Shown in pieces: positions 26,970 to 35,287 of a DNA stretch of 40,490 bases. This DNA is from an uncultured Candidatus Thioglobus sp. (GTDB lineage: Bacteria; Pseudomonadota; Gammaproteobacteria; PS1; Pseudothioglobaceae), in assembly GCA_905620445.1 (NCBI GenBank), contig CAJQTP010000002.1, forward strand, positions 1 through 40,490, in the 5' to 3' direction. The position numbers and the translations under genes are program-made. The notes beneath the pieces are model-generated. The model made no database searches. It worked only from the letters and a program-made list of their open reading frames with translations, and was not told the DNA's origin. Each line of letters begins with the position of its first letter. The stretch's first letter is position 1.

Positions 26970-27320
26970 TTAGAAAATAGTTGCGCCAAATATTTTGACT
27001 TCAGTGTCTTCAACACCTAAAACAAGTCGGCCTAGAAATTCACCGGGAACCTCATCACTTGTTTGCTTATATATAATTGTTATATAGTCGCCTCTTCTAA
27101 GACAACCTAAAAGTTCTCTTTCAATAGAAAGACTAGATAGCATTTTATTTTTTGTCCATTGCTTTCCAATTTCAATTTCATTAGCACCCATCAGCATTTC
27201 TTTTGAAAAGTGCTTAATAAAGCCTAGATAGTTGCGCTTGTTCGATGACTCAACAAGCTCATCCCACAGAGGGTTAGCAATTTCAAGTATTTCTTCATCA
27301 GTTTTATCAAGAAGATTCAT
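26970..27320 (-). CDS. Hypothetical protein downstream of aprA
   Basis: Not recognised. 116 residues from ATG 27320, chosen over GTG 27329 because AGGTGA sits 5 bases before the ATG. It begins with acidic helices (LLDKTDEEILEIANPLWDELVE), has a basic centre (FIKHFSKEMLMGANEIEIGKQW) and ends in beta-type segments (GDYITIIYKQ, EFLGRLVLGVEDTEVKIFGATIF). No signal peptide or membrane helix. The layout resembles NTF2/SnoaL-like small folds (guess). It is on the same strand as aprMBA, 104 bases after aprA, past two hairpins, so it may be a weakly coupled member of the sulfur operon. Confidence 0.7.
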   Translation of the reverse strand: MNLLDKTDEEILEIANPLWDELVESSNKRNYLGFIKHFSKEMLMGANEIEIGKQWTKNKMLSSLSIERELLGCLRRGDYITIIYKQTSDEVPGEFLGRLVLGVEDTEVKIFGATIF

Positions 27321-27355
27321 GTAGTTCACCTAGTAGTTTTTATGGTTGGAATGTA

Positions 27356-27377
27356 TGATAATCTAATAGGATTATCA
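27356..27377 (-). terminator. Hairpin 2 after aprA
   Basis: Perfect 8-bp inverted repeat TGATAATC / GATTATCA with a 6-base loop, read between aprA and the small unknown gene. No T-run of note follows on the minus strand, so it may be a processing or stabilising hairpin rather than a full terminator. Confidence 0.5.
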
Positions 27378-27379
27378 TC

Positions 27380-27400
27380 GGGGCCTCAAATAGAGACCCC
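27380..27400 (-). terminator. Hairpin 1 after aprA
   Basis: GGGG and CCCC, one mismatch, then CTC/GAG close a 5-base loop, 23 bases past the aprA stop. It lies only 2 bases from the second hairpin. A weak or Rho-independent-like attenuator or 3'-end stabiliser is possible; a T-tract is lacking. Confidence 0.5.
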
Positions 27401-27423
27401 AATTCTAAATATTTTAAATCTGA

Positions 27424-29259
27424 TTAATCAACTATATGATAAAGCGGTGCTTTTTCCATAGTCCATTTAGCAGTTTTTGGGTCACGTCTAGAGACAGTTA
27501 GGCAATGCCAATTCTCATCATCTAATTTCATATGATCGCCTCTATAGTAGTAACCTGGCCAGCGTGTTTCTTCACGAAATAATGTATGTTGTGCAACACA
27601 TTCTGAAGTAATTGTACGATGTTTTAATTCCCATCCACGCATAAGCTGGTGAAGATCTTCAGCACCAATATGCTCGAGGTCCTCTTGTAATGTTTCTAAC
27701 AGCTCTATGCATTTTTTAAGTAGGTTTCCATTCGTCATATAATTAACACTAAGACCTCCACAATACTCATCCATGATTTTTTCAAGCCGTTGAAGGCCTT
27801 GAATTGGTAATAAGTAGCTTGGCGATACAGTGCCACCCGTAATTTCATTATTGCCGACGGTATAGTTTTCTAAAGGTTTAAAGATAACCTCTTTCAGGTC
27901 ATCACACTGCTTGTTACTAACTTGAATTTTATCATCACCCATATCTTGGATATATTTAACAGCTGCTTTTGCAGCTATCCTTCCCTCAGTAAAAGAGCCT
28001 GAGGAGAATTTATGAGCAGTTCCGCCAACAGTATCTCCTGCCCCAAAGAGGCCATCAACAGTTAGCATACGATTGTATCCCCAAAAATACTCAGGCGGAG
28101 AAATATCTTCTGGCCCACTAACCCATGCACCAGAACAAGTAGCATGAGAGCCCATTACATAAGGTTCAGATGTGGTTAATTCTGGGTTGACATATTTAGG
28201 ATCAATATTTTGCGAAGCCCAAACAACGGCTTGACCAACAGTCATCCCTAAGAAATTTTCCCATCCAATTACTTCTAGGTGTGGGTCTTGAAAGGCTTCC
28301 ATGGTGACCATATGAATTGGCCCTCTTCCAGCTTTTACTTCTTCAATAAACGCATGGTTGCGTAAACATGTAGGCGTTGGCGTATGATCAATATACTCAC
28401 CAACCATCGCTTTTGTGTGTTCATACCATTTAGATTCATACTCCTCACCATAAGTGTTTTGAGTGTAAGTCTTGAGGTGAAGAAAATAAGCGCCAACTGG
28501 CCCATAGCCATCTTTAAATCTTGTTAACACGATTCGGTTTTCCATCTGGGTCATTTTAGCGCCTACCTGAATTGGCAACGCATAGGCTGATCCACTACTC
28601 CATGGAGCGTACCAAGTTCTTCCCATTCCTTCGCCTACTGATCGAGGTTTAAAAATATGAGAAGCGCCGCCTGCTCCTACAATTACTGCTTTTGCACGGA
28701 AAACATGATAGTCACCAGTGCGACAGTTGAAGCCAACTGCACCACCAACTCGATTTTCCTTAGCTTCATCCATTAAAAGATGCGTAATCATAATTCGGTT
28801 ATAAATTTTGTCAACTGACTTACGTGCTGCTTCTGCAACAATAGGTTTATAGCTTTCACCATGAATCATGATTTGCCATTTACCTTCACGCTGGTAACGG
28901 CCAGTCTCTTCATTCCTCATAATGGGAAGTCCCCATTCTTCAAATTTGTGAACAGCAGAATCAACATGGCGAGCCATATCAAAAGCAAGGTCTTCACGTA
29001 CTAACCCCATCAAGTCATTGCGCGCATATCTAACATGGTCTTCGGGTTGGTTTTCATCCCATTGCATACCCATATAGCAGTTAATCGCGTAGAGGCCTTG
29101 AGCTACTGCACCACTTCGATCGATATTTGCCTTTTCTGCGCATATAATTCGCATATCACGACCCCAGTATCTTGCTTCATAAGAAGCACCGGTTCCAGCC
29201 ATACCTCCGCCAACAACTAATATGTCGCAGTCTTCCCAAACAGTTTTCCTCTTGGCCAT
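27424..29259 (-). CDS. aprA: Adenylylsulfate reductase, alpha subunit
   Basis: AprA is the FAD subunit of APS reductase; in sulfur oxidisers it makes APS from sulfite and AMP. 611 residues. The dinucleotide-binding GGGMAGTGA is at 17-25, with further FAD contacts in NIDRSGAVAQGLYAIN (about 45-60). The substrate region includes MENRIVLTRFKDGYGPVGAYF and VMGSHATCSGAWVSG, which carry the arginine and histidine that in the Archaeoglobus enzyme surround the FAD N5. The GLFGAGDTVGGTAHKFSSGS loop is conserved. Its ATG overlaps the aprB stop by one base (TAATG). Direction of catalysis is inferred from AprM linkage and overall sulfur-oxidiser context. Confidence 0.97.
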   Translation of the reverse strand: MAKRKTVWEDCDILVVGGGMAGTGASYEARYWGRDMRIICAEKANIDRSGAVAQGLYAINCYMGMQWDENQPEDHVRYARNDLMGLVREDLAFDMARHVDSAVHKFEEWGLPIMRNEETGRYQREGKWQIMIHGESYKPIVAEAARKSVDKIYNRIMITHLLMDEAKENRVGGAVGFNCRTGDYHVFRAKAVIVGAGGASHIFKPRSVGEGMGRTWYAPWSSGSAYALPIQVGAKMTQMENRIVLTRFKDGYGPVGAYFLHLKTYTQNTYGEEYESKWYEHTKAMVGEYIDHTPTPTCLRNHAFIEEVKAGRGPIHMVTMEAFQDPHLEVIGWENFLGMTVGQAVVWASQNIDPKYVNPELTTSEPYVMGSHATCSGAWVSGPEDISPPEYFWGYNRMLTVDGLFGAGDTVGGTAHKFSSGSFTEGRIAAKAAVKYIQDMGDDKIQVSNKQCDDLKEVIFKPLENYTVGNNEITGGTVSPSYLLPIQGLQRLEKIMDEYCGGLSVNYMTNGNLLKKCIELLETLQEDLEHIGAEDLHQLMRGWELKHRTITSECVAQHTLFREETRWPGYYYRGDHMKLDDENWHCLTVSRRDPKTAKWTMEKAPLYHIVD

Positions 29260-29729
29260 TAGTAGTACACTCCCTCTTTTAGCTTGTCTTTGCTTATTAT
29301 TGGTAATCCAGTTTCAACGTTAAGAGCGTCAGGCTCAAAACATAGAAGTTGTGAATCAAGCGCTGCTTGATCAGGGACTTCTAGGTCTGCAAGTCTTGGA
29401 ATTTTTTCACCCCATGGTTGAGTAGTGATTGGAGATATAAAGTTTTTCTCACGACCATCTCTGAATTTAATTTTCCAAGAAATAGTACCTTTTTCTTCTT
29501 CACGAAGAACTCTTACGCTATGACCAAGAGGTGCAAAGTCAGCATATCCTCTTACGTCGATTGCATTTTGAGGACATGCTTTAACACATGAGTAGCACTC
29601 CCAGCAAAAGTTTGGCTCAATATTGACTGCACGTCGAATTGTCTTATCAATATGCATAATGTCAGATGGGCAGATATCTACACAGTGTCCACAGCCATCA
29701 CATCTAGTCATGTATACAAAAGTTGGCAT
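29259..29729 (-). CDS. aprB: Adenylylsulfate reductase, beta (iron-sulfur) subunit
   Basis: AprB moves electrons between the AprA FAD and the membrane partner. 156 residues. Two 4Fe-4S motifs are seen: C10, C13, C16, C20 followed by P, and C42, C45, C48, C52 followed by P. The tail (PLGHSVRVLREEEKGTISWK and the final LNVETGLPII) is the extended arm that wraps AprA in known structures. The ATG has a GGAGAA ribosome site. It is 27 bases after aprM and one base overlapping with aprA, so the three are a unit. Confidence 0.97.
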   Translation of the reverse strand: MPTFVYMTRCDGCGHCVDICPSDIMHIDKTIRRAVNIEPNFCWECYSCVKACPQNAIDVRGYADFAPLGHSVRVLREEEKGTISWKIKFRDGREKNFISPITTQPWGEKIPRLADLEVPDQAALDSQLLCFEPDALNVETGLPIISKDKLKEGVYY

Positions 29730-29756
29730 AATATTTTCTCCGAAAATTAGTTATTA

Positions 29757-30551
29757 TTAGTAGTGTCTTGGCGCTTCACGTTTAATTCCAAGACCAAATT
29801 TCTCTGGCATATCAGCAGGCTCAGGAAGATTTTCTCTTGAACCATCAGCTTTAGTAATACGCTTTTGATAAGCTGCAGCAGGCTTATAAAACATATGGGC
29901 AAATTTTGACCATAAAACACCGCCAAATAGAACAGTACTGGCTCCAATAAATAACCCAAAAAATATAGTTTGCCATACATCAATTCCATTTGACTGCATG
30001 TAAGACCAGATAAGGGCGAAAGTAGACATAGCTAAAAGAGATAGAACAAATAAATCTGCTCTAATTACCCTATACCATTTATTGCCTTCAGCGGCAACAT
30101 CAACTCTTATAAAAAACCAAAACCAATATCCACCAACGCAGAGCATAGCTGCACCTAAATGCCAAGCTATTGGCCACATTAAAGGAGTCATTGCATTAGG
30201 GGTTGAATAAGAAAAGATCATCACTACTGTAGCGATTACAAATATGATAAATCCATACATTGTTAGCAGATGTGCAAGTCTTCTTCTAATGCCGCAAAAT
30301 TCTGATGAAGTTAATATTTCATTAGTAGCAGTTTTAAAGGCAATTGATGCTTTTTCTCCAGAGCCTACATTTCTGGTTGCTGATTTTTTTGCTTTTACTG
30401 AATTATTAAAGAAATATTTAGCACTCTTTTTATGTACTACATCAAAAAGTGTAGCGCCTATGACAAGAGCAAACATTGCAACTACAAAAGTTTGCATGAC
30501 AAAAGATGGAATAAACGCTGAAATTTCAGAAAATGGGTTAATGGATATCAT
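29757..30551 (-). CDS. aprM: APS reductase membrane anchor AprM
   Basis: A 264-residue integral membrane protein directly upstream of aprBA. Hydrophobic helices are at about 17-38, 94-116, 126-149, 166-187 and 194-220, joined by basic loops; histidines near the ends of helices (in RRLAHLLTMYG and AWHLGAAM) could bind haem, as in related QmoC/HdrE or NarI-type b-subunits. The C-terminal about 40 residues are soluble and Pro-rich. AprM is the usual partner where QmoABC is missing and is thought to link APS reductase to the quinone pool. Identification rests on synteny plus topology. Confidence 0.88.
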   Translation of the reverse strand: MISINPFSEISAFIPSFVMQTFVVAMFALVIGATLFDVVHKKSAKYFFNNSVKAKKSATRNVGSGEKASIAFKTATNEILTSSEFCGIRRRLAHLLTMYGFIIFVIATVVMIFSYSTPNAMTPLMWPIAWHLGAAMLCVGGYWFWFFIRVDVAAEGNKWYRVIRADLFVLSLLAMSTFALIWSYMQSNGIDVWQTIFFGLFIGASTVLFGGVLWSKFAHMFYKPAAAYQKRITKADGSRENLPEPADMPEKFGLGIKREAPRHY

Positions 30552-30728
30552 ATTATATTTTTCCTTTTTTTTAGTAATACTATGGGATGCTTTTCCATAA
30601 TAAATTCACTGTATTTCCGAGCATCAGATTGTAGAATATATGTGCATTTAAAATTCAATTTTTATAGAACCAGAAAACTTATAACTAATAGACCAGAATT
30701 GTTGATTAATTCTCAACTTTAATCCAAT

Positions 30729-31934
30729 CTATTTTGCAGAGTGTCCTTTGAGTTCAACTTTTACTTTATCACTGTCTTTAATTCCAGAGTAGTACTTGCG
30801 AAGAATTTCTACAACTTCGGGTCTTGAAAAGTTATCAGGAACTTCTTGATTTTCACTAAGAAGATGCCTTAATTTAGAGCCTGAAAGCATTAGCCTATCT
30901 TCCTGTTCATGAGGGCAAGTTTTCATGCTTGACATGCCAGCACATTTTTCACACCAAAATGTCCAATCAATCTTTAGGGGTTTGGTTACTAAGCCATTTT
31001 CAATTTCTTCAAAAATATTATGAGCATCAAATGGACCATAATAGTCACCAACACCAGCGTGATCGCGGCCTACTATGAGGTGAGAGCATCCATAATTTTG
31101 CCTAAATAGTGCATGAAGCAACGCCTCTCTTGGGCCAGCATATCTCATGTCCAGTGGATATCCAGACTGCAGGACAGTATTATCAACAAAGTAATTTTCA
31201 ATTAATGCTGATATAGATTTAGAGCGAATATCAGCAGGAATATCACCTGGCTTTAGCTCGCCTAAAGTAGAGTGAATCATTACTCCATCACATATTTCTA
31301 TAGCAATTTTAGCTAAATATTCATGAGATCGATGCATAGGGTTTCGAGTTTGAAATGCAGCTATAGTTGACCATTCTTTTTTTTCAAAATATGAGCGGGT
31401 TTCAGAAGGCGTCATGTAAAGATCGCCATATTGATTTGGGAAGCCGCCGTCGGATAAAACTTTTACAGACCCAGCAACATTGTATTTACCTTGCGCCATA
31501 ACCAAAGCAACGCCTGGGTGCTCTATATCATTAGTTTTGAATACTTCCTTACACTCTAGCTCTTTATCTATTGAGTATTTTTCAGAAATAAGCATTGTGG
31601 CTATCACTTCATTATTTTTTTCGTACACAATAGCAACTTCTTGACCTGCTCTTAACTCTTCATCATCGGTAGAAAGTGTAATAGGGATTGGCCAAAAAGT
31701 TCCATTTTCTAACGCCATATTTTTACACACACTCAGCCAGTCATCTTTACCCATAAAGCCCTCAAGGGGGGTGAAGCCACCAATACCGAGCATAATCAAA
31801 TCACCAAATTCTCGTGACGAACAAACTAATTTAGTCATTGTGTCTGTTTTTTTCAGCTCTGCTTTTAACTCATCGCCTCTTAACGCGAGTATTTTGAGTT
31901 CATTGCTTCCATGTGGCGGTACTAATTGAGACAT
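30729..31934 (-). CDS. sat: Dissimilatory-type ATP sulfurylase
   Basis: Sat interconverts APS + PPi and ATP + sulfate; in sulfur oxidisers it conserves energy by making ATP. 401 residues, homo-oligomeric type rather than CysDN. The [10 protein letters not shown] motif at 195-204 and GRDHAGVG at 289-296 form the nucleotide site. A zinc motif C328, C331, C340, H342 (CEKCAG... TCPH) is that of the sulfur-bacterial enzymes. ADD the KLRHLL and [13 protein letters not shown]-terminal segments. It is transcribed ahead of aprM with a 177-base gap, so either one long transcript or a second promoter is possible. Confidence 0.97.
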   Translation of the reverse strand: MSQLVPPHGSNELKILALRGDELKAELKKTDTMTKLVCSSREFGDLIMLGIGGFTPLEGFMGKDDWLSVCKNMALENGTFWPIPITLSTDDEELRAGQEVAIVYEKNNEVIATMLISEKYSIDKELECKEVFKTNDIEHPGVALVMAQGKYNVAGSVKVLSDGGFPNQYGDLYMTPSETRSYFEKKEWSTIAAFQTRNPMHRSHEYLAKIAIEICDGVMIHSTLGELKPGDIPADIRSKSISALIENYFVDNTVLQSGYPLDMRYAGPREALLHALFRQNYGCSHLIVGRDHAGVGDYYGPFDAHNIFEEIENGLVTKPLKIDWTFWCEKCAGMSSMKTCPHEQEDRLMLSGSKLRHLLSENQEVPDNFSRPEVVEILRKYYSGIKDSDKVKVELKGHSAK

Positions 31935-31974
31935 AAATTCTTTATTTTTTTTTAAATGATTTTATTAGATTTTT

Positions 31975-31994
31975 AAACTCATATATATGAGTTT
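31975..31994. promoter_or_regulatory. 20-bp perfect palindrome in the sat leader (possible operator)
   Basis: AAACTCATATATATGAGTTT is its own reverse complement. It begins about 11 bases downstream of the sat -10 box, so it would start about +4 of the transcript, and ends 41 bases before the sat ATG. Such placement fits a repressor operator or a 5'-stabilising hairpin. Half-sites AAACT/AGTTT recur at 17264-17279 before the RnfB-like gene. Confidence 0.55.
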
Positions 31995-32004
31995 GCTATA
32001 TGTT

Positions 32005-32034
32005 ATTATAGTTTTAATGATTGAGATATGTCAA
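32005..32034 (-). promoter_or_regulatory. Consensus sigma-70 promoter for sat
   Basis: On the minus strand TTGACA (complement of 32029-32034) and TATAAT (complement of 32005-32010) are both perfect consensus, spaced by 18 bases. This predicts strong constitutive transcription of sat and perhaps the apr genes, unless repressed at the palindrome just downstream. Confidence 0.8.
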
Positions 32035-32178
32035 TTAAAACTTGACTTATTAGGTGCCCACTTGTTAGGTTAAAAAGTATACATGAATTAATATATATCT
32101 TTTATTTTTTTTCTGATTAATCAAGCGTCTTAATTACTATATAAATTATTAAACTAACACAAAGTTAAAATTGTAAAA

Positions 32179-32853
32179 ATGATTCGCTCTGCATTAAAAA
32201 TATCGCTCCCAATTCTATTTGGTTTTGTGCCTCTAGGAATTGCATTTGGCCTTCTGTTTCAGGAGCTAGGATACCCATGGTATTTTGCATCGTTGATGGG
32301 TATTTTTGTATATGCTGGCGCTGCTCAGTTTATGGCAATTGGCCTCCTCTCTTCTGGAATAGGTTTATTAGAGATTGCAATTTCAACATTTTTCTTAAAC
32401 TCAAGGCATATGTTCTATGGCCTGGCTTTTCTTGAAAGCTTTGGAAATTGGAACCTTAGAAAGTTATATTTAATTTTTGGTTTAACTGATGAGACTTATG
32501 CGCTGATGACAACAATTAAAGTTCCTAAAAACTTTACTAAGGAGCGCTATTATTTCTTCATAACTCTATTTGCTCAAATATATTGGGTATTGGGATGCAC
32601 TATTGGCGCCTTAACTGCAAACGCTTTATCATTTAATACTAATGGAATGGAGTTTGCAGCTACCGCTTTGTTTGTGGTGTTACTTATTGAGCAGTGGATT
32701 AAGGTGAAAAGATTACTGCCATTCATAATTGCATTCATCGCATCTTTTATTGCTCTATTTTTTTTCATAAAACATATGCTTTTAGTGGCCATCATCCTTT
32801 CAATCGGCTCGATAGTTCTATTGCGTGTAATCAAAACCAAATCTAATGAATGA
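32179..32853 (+). CDS. azlC: AzlC family branched-chain amino acid exporter, large subunit
   Basis: 224 residues, about five to seven membrane helices. The N-terminal ALKISLPILFGFVPLGIAFGLLFQELG and the AGAAQFMAIGLLSSG and FFLNSRHMFYGLAF segments are the AzlC/YgaZ signature. With AzlD it forms a two-component exporter of branched-chain amino acids or related compounds. The azlD frame overlaps its end by 8 bases. Divergent from sat across a 244-base gap that shows only AT-rich promoter-like sequence on this side (TATAAA at about 32141). Confidence 0.92.
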   Translation: MIRSALKISLPILFGFVPLGIAFGLLFQELGYPWYFASLMGIFVYAGAAQFMAIGLLSSGIGLLEIAISTFFLNSRHMFYGLAFLESFGNWNLRKLYLIFGLTDETYALMTTIKVPKNFTKERYYFFITLFAQIYWVLGCTIGALTANALSFNTNGMEFAATALFVVLLIEQWIKVKRLLPFIIAFIASFIALFFFIKHMLLVAIILSIGSIVLLRVIKTKSNE

Positions 32854-33163
32854 AATAAATTATCTTCTAGCTGCTATGCTTGTGATGACAATATCAACTT
32901 ATATCACAAGGCTGACGCCATTTTTGCTTTTTGGTAAAGGCCAAGAGAGCGCATTGCTTAATTACATTTCAAAAAGTACACCTCCTATGGTGATGACAAT
33001 ACTTGTAATATATATGTTGAAGGAAGTTGAATACTTAACTTTTGAAATTGTTTATACTTTCATTGCATTGCTTGTAACTACTGGGCTTCATATTTATAAG
33101 AGAAATGCTCTATTAAGTATTGTTAGCGGAACAATTGTTTATATGTTTTTTGTTCAAACATAG
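32846..33163 (+). CDS. azlD: AzlD family branched-chain amino acid exporter, small subunit
   Basis: 105 residues with four hydrophobic stretches and the family pattern STYITRLTPFLLFG (about 17-30), SKSTPPMVMTILVIYML. YgaH/AzlD proteins are the partner of AzlC. Start overlaps azlC by 8 bases, so translation is coupled. Confidence 0.9.
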   Translation: MNEINYLLAAMLVMTISTYITRLTPFLLFGKGQESALLNYISKSTPPMVMTILVIYMLKEVEYLTFEIVYTFIALLVTTGLHIYKRNALLSIVSGTIVYMFFVQT

Positions 33164-33218
33164 CGGGATGGCCATAGTTAAATATTAGTTGACATCTTTG
33201 AATGCATAGGAATTACTA

Positions 33219-33224
33219 TATAAT
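33219..33224 (+). promoter_or_regulatory. -10 box for the SulP gene
   Basis: TATAAT, 43 bases before the ATG at 33268, in the 104-base azlD/SulP gap. A TTGAAT at 33198-33203 gives only a 15-base spacer and TTGACA at 33189 gives 24, so the -35 is unclear. Confidence 0.4.
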
Positions 33225-33267
33225 CTATCACCCATCAATAAACGACTCATTTTAAACTTATAATCTT

Positions 33268-35001
33268 ATGTTTCAATTAGCCAAAATTTTCCCTTTTATA
33301 GCTTGGTTTAGACTGACCACTATAGAGACAATTAAGGCTGATTTTTTCGCGGGATTGACAGGCGCTATTATTGTCCTGCCTCAAAGTGTTGCGTTTGCCA
33401 CGATTGCTGGAATGCCTCCAGAATATGGCCTTTACACAGCGATGGTTATTCCTATAGTTGCTGCACTTTTTGGATCATCCTTTCATTTGGTTTCTGGCCC
33501 AACAACTGCCATTTCAATTGTTGTTTTTGCGGCGGTCAGTAAGTATGCCGAGCCTGGCAGTGCAGAGTTTGTATCGTTAGCTTTGACACTAACTTTTTTA
33601 GCGGGAGTGTATCAACTAGTTTTTGGCCTAGCTAAATTTGGCATGTTAGTAAATTTTGTTTCACATAATGTTGTAATTGGATTTACAGCTGGCGCAGCCC
33701 TGTTGATTGCGAGTAGTCAAATTCCCTATATTGTAGGTATTGATATTCCCAGGGGAGAAGATTTTCTTAATACCTGGTTTGATATTTATACGGGAGTTGG
33801 TGAATTTAATATTTATCTTTTAATTGTTGGTCTTGGAACTTTAATAACGGCAATTGTTGTTAAAATTTTAAAACCAAAGTTTCCAAACCTACTAATTGGC
33901 ATGCTTGTTGGTGGATTATTGGCTTTTTATTTGGGCAGCTTTACGGATAGTATAAAAACTGTCGGAGCTATGCCGGCTTACTTTCCACCATTATCAACAC
34001 CTGACTTTTCATTAAGCTCTTTAAAATCACTTGCGCCAGAGGCATTTGCAATAGCACTTTTGGGGCTTATTGAGGCCTCTTCAATTGGAAGGTCTATTGC
34101 TACTAAATCAAACCAAAGAATTGATGCTAATCAGGAATTTATTGGCCAGGGAACATCAAATATTGTAGGTAGTTTTTTCTCAAGTTACGCGTCTTCTGGC
34201 TCTTTTACAAGGTCGGGTGTTAATTTCGAATCTGGAGCACGGACGCCTTTATCAGCAATTCTTGCGGCTCTCTTTCTAATGGTGATTGTGCTTTTAGTTG
34301 CCCCACTAATATCATATTTACCACTTGCAGCTATGGCTGGCGTTATTTTGCTTGTTGCATATAACCTTATAGATTTTAAAAATATTAAAAAAACTTTTAC
34401 ATACAGTAAGTCTGAGAGTGTTATTTTTACGGCAACATTTCTTGCGACTCTTTTGTTTGAGTTAGAATTTGCGATATATCTTGGGGTGTTATTATCGTTA
34501 ATGCTTTTTATTGCCAAGACATCAACTCCAGATGTTCATACTCTGGCATTTGGGACACCTCCAGGTGAGGGAGATAGAAGGTTGCAAAGTATTAGAAAGG
34601 CGCCTTTAGTTCAATGCCCTCAGCTTAAGATAATTCGTATTGACATGTCAATATATTTTGGCTCAATAAATCACATTCAAAAACAAATAAGTCAGATTGT
34701 TGATAATCAGAGAATTTACCATATTTTAATAGTTGCAAGTGGCGTTAACTTTATCGATCTTGCTGGGATAGAAGCTCTTTTAATTGAAAATAAACGTTTA
34801 AAAGCTCAGAACGGTAGCTTATATTTTGTTGCTGTGAAGTCTGCAGCTTATGAGTTTATGGAAAAAGTAAACTTTGTTAATGAGATTGGGCGAGATAACT
34901 TTTTTGATTCAAAGGCAGATGCTATTAATATTTTATATGACCGGCTTGATAAGAGTAAGTGCGAAAAGTGTCAGGCGCTAGTTTTTAAAGAATGTAATTA
35001 A
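33268..35001 (+). CDS. SulP-family anion (sulfate) transporter with STAS domain
   Basis: 577 residues. The membrane part (about 20-410, ten or more helices) contains the SulP opening DFFAGLTGAIIVLPQSVAFATIAG (in pieces) and PPEYGLYTAMVIP, plus EASSIGRSIATKS and GSFFSSYASSGSFTRSGVN, which belong to the sulfate-transporter signature. A cytosolic STAS domain follows (about 440-560; LIVASGVNFIDLAGIEALLI is its core). The tail ends with a Cys-rich segment (CEKCQALVFKEC). SulP proteins move sulfate, bicarbonate or other anions. Next to sat/apr, transport of sulfate, here probably export or exchange, is attractive but unproven. Bicarbonate uptake in an autotroph is the main alternative. Confidence 0.88.
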   Translation: MFQLAKIFPFIAWFRLTTIETIKADFFAGLTGAIIVLPQSVAFATIAGMPPEYGLYTAMVIPIVAALFGSSFHLVSGPTTAISIVVFAAVSKYAEPGSAEFVSLALTLTFLAGVYQLVFGLAKFGMLVNFVSHNVVIGFTAGAALLIASSQIPYIVGIDIPRGEDFLNTWFDIYTGVGEFNIYLLIVGLGTLITAIVVKILKPKFPNLLIGMLVGGLLAFYLGSFTDSIKTVGAMPAYFPPLSTPDFSLSSLKSLAPEAFAIALLGLIEASSIGRSIATKSNQRIDANQEFIGQGTSNIVGSFFSSYASSGSFTRSGVNFESGARTPLSAILAALFLMVIVLLVAPLISYLPLAAMAGVILLVAYNLIDFKNIKKTFTYSKSESVIFTATFLATLLFELEFAIYLGVLLSLMLFIAKTSTPDVHTLAFGTPPGEGDRRLQSIRKAPLVQCPQLKIIRIDMSIYFGSINHIQKQISQIVDNQRIYHILIVASGVNFIDLAGIEALLIENKRLKAQNGSLYFVAVKSAAYEFMEKVNFVNEIGRDNFFDSKADAINILYDRLDKSKCEKCQALVFKECN

Positions 35002-35015
35002 TGGAATTTTCCAAT

Positions 35016-35046
35016 AAAAAAGCTCGATTTCATCGAGCTTTTTTTT
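35016..35046. terminator. Strong bidirectional intrinsic terminator
   Basis: AGCTCGAT and ATCGAGCT pair perfectly (8 bp) round a 3-base loop at 35021-35039, extended by A/T pairs and flanked by A-run 5' and T-run 3'. It ends SulP transcripts rightward and the tRNA-Gly/tRNA-Cys transcript leftward. Confidence 0.9.
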
Positions 35047-35049
35047 GAT

Positions 35050-35123
35050 TGGAGGCTGGGACCGGAGTCGAACCGGTCTATAAGGCTTTGCAGGCCCCTG
35101 CATAACCGCTTTGCTACCCAGCC
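35050..35123 (-). tRNA. tRNA-Cys (GCA)
   Basis: Reads GGCTGGGTAGC... with an acceptor stem matched by CCCAGCC, anticodon loop CTGCAAA (GCA), T-loop GGTTCGACTCC and an encoded CCA. 74 nt. It follows tRNA-Gly in the same transcript. Confidence 0.95.
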
Positions 35124-35182
35124 AATTGAGTTTAAATTAAAAAAAAGCCTCTTTATTCAGGCCAATACAAACAGTTAGAATA

Positions 35183-35258
35183 TGGAGCGGGAAACGAGAT
35201 TCGAACTCGCGACATTCACGTTGGCAACGTGATGCTCTACCAGCTGAGCTATTCCCGC
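35183..35258 (-). tRNA. tRNA-Gly (GCC)
   Basis: Reads GCGGGAATAGCTCAGC..., anticodon loop TTGCCAA (GCC), T-arm GAGTTCGAATCTC, encoded CCA at the end. 76 nt. It sits 29 bases after pgsA, as in Escherichia coli (pgsA-glyW-cysT). Confidence 0.96.
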
Positions 35259-35287
35259 ACAAGGTTGGAAATTATAGTGTTTTTTTT

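Noticed and set aside
30552-30728. Second promoter between sat and aprM
   Set aside because: TTGAAT and TACAAT are present on the minus strand but 19 bases apart and imperfect; too weak to annotate without 5'-end data.
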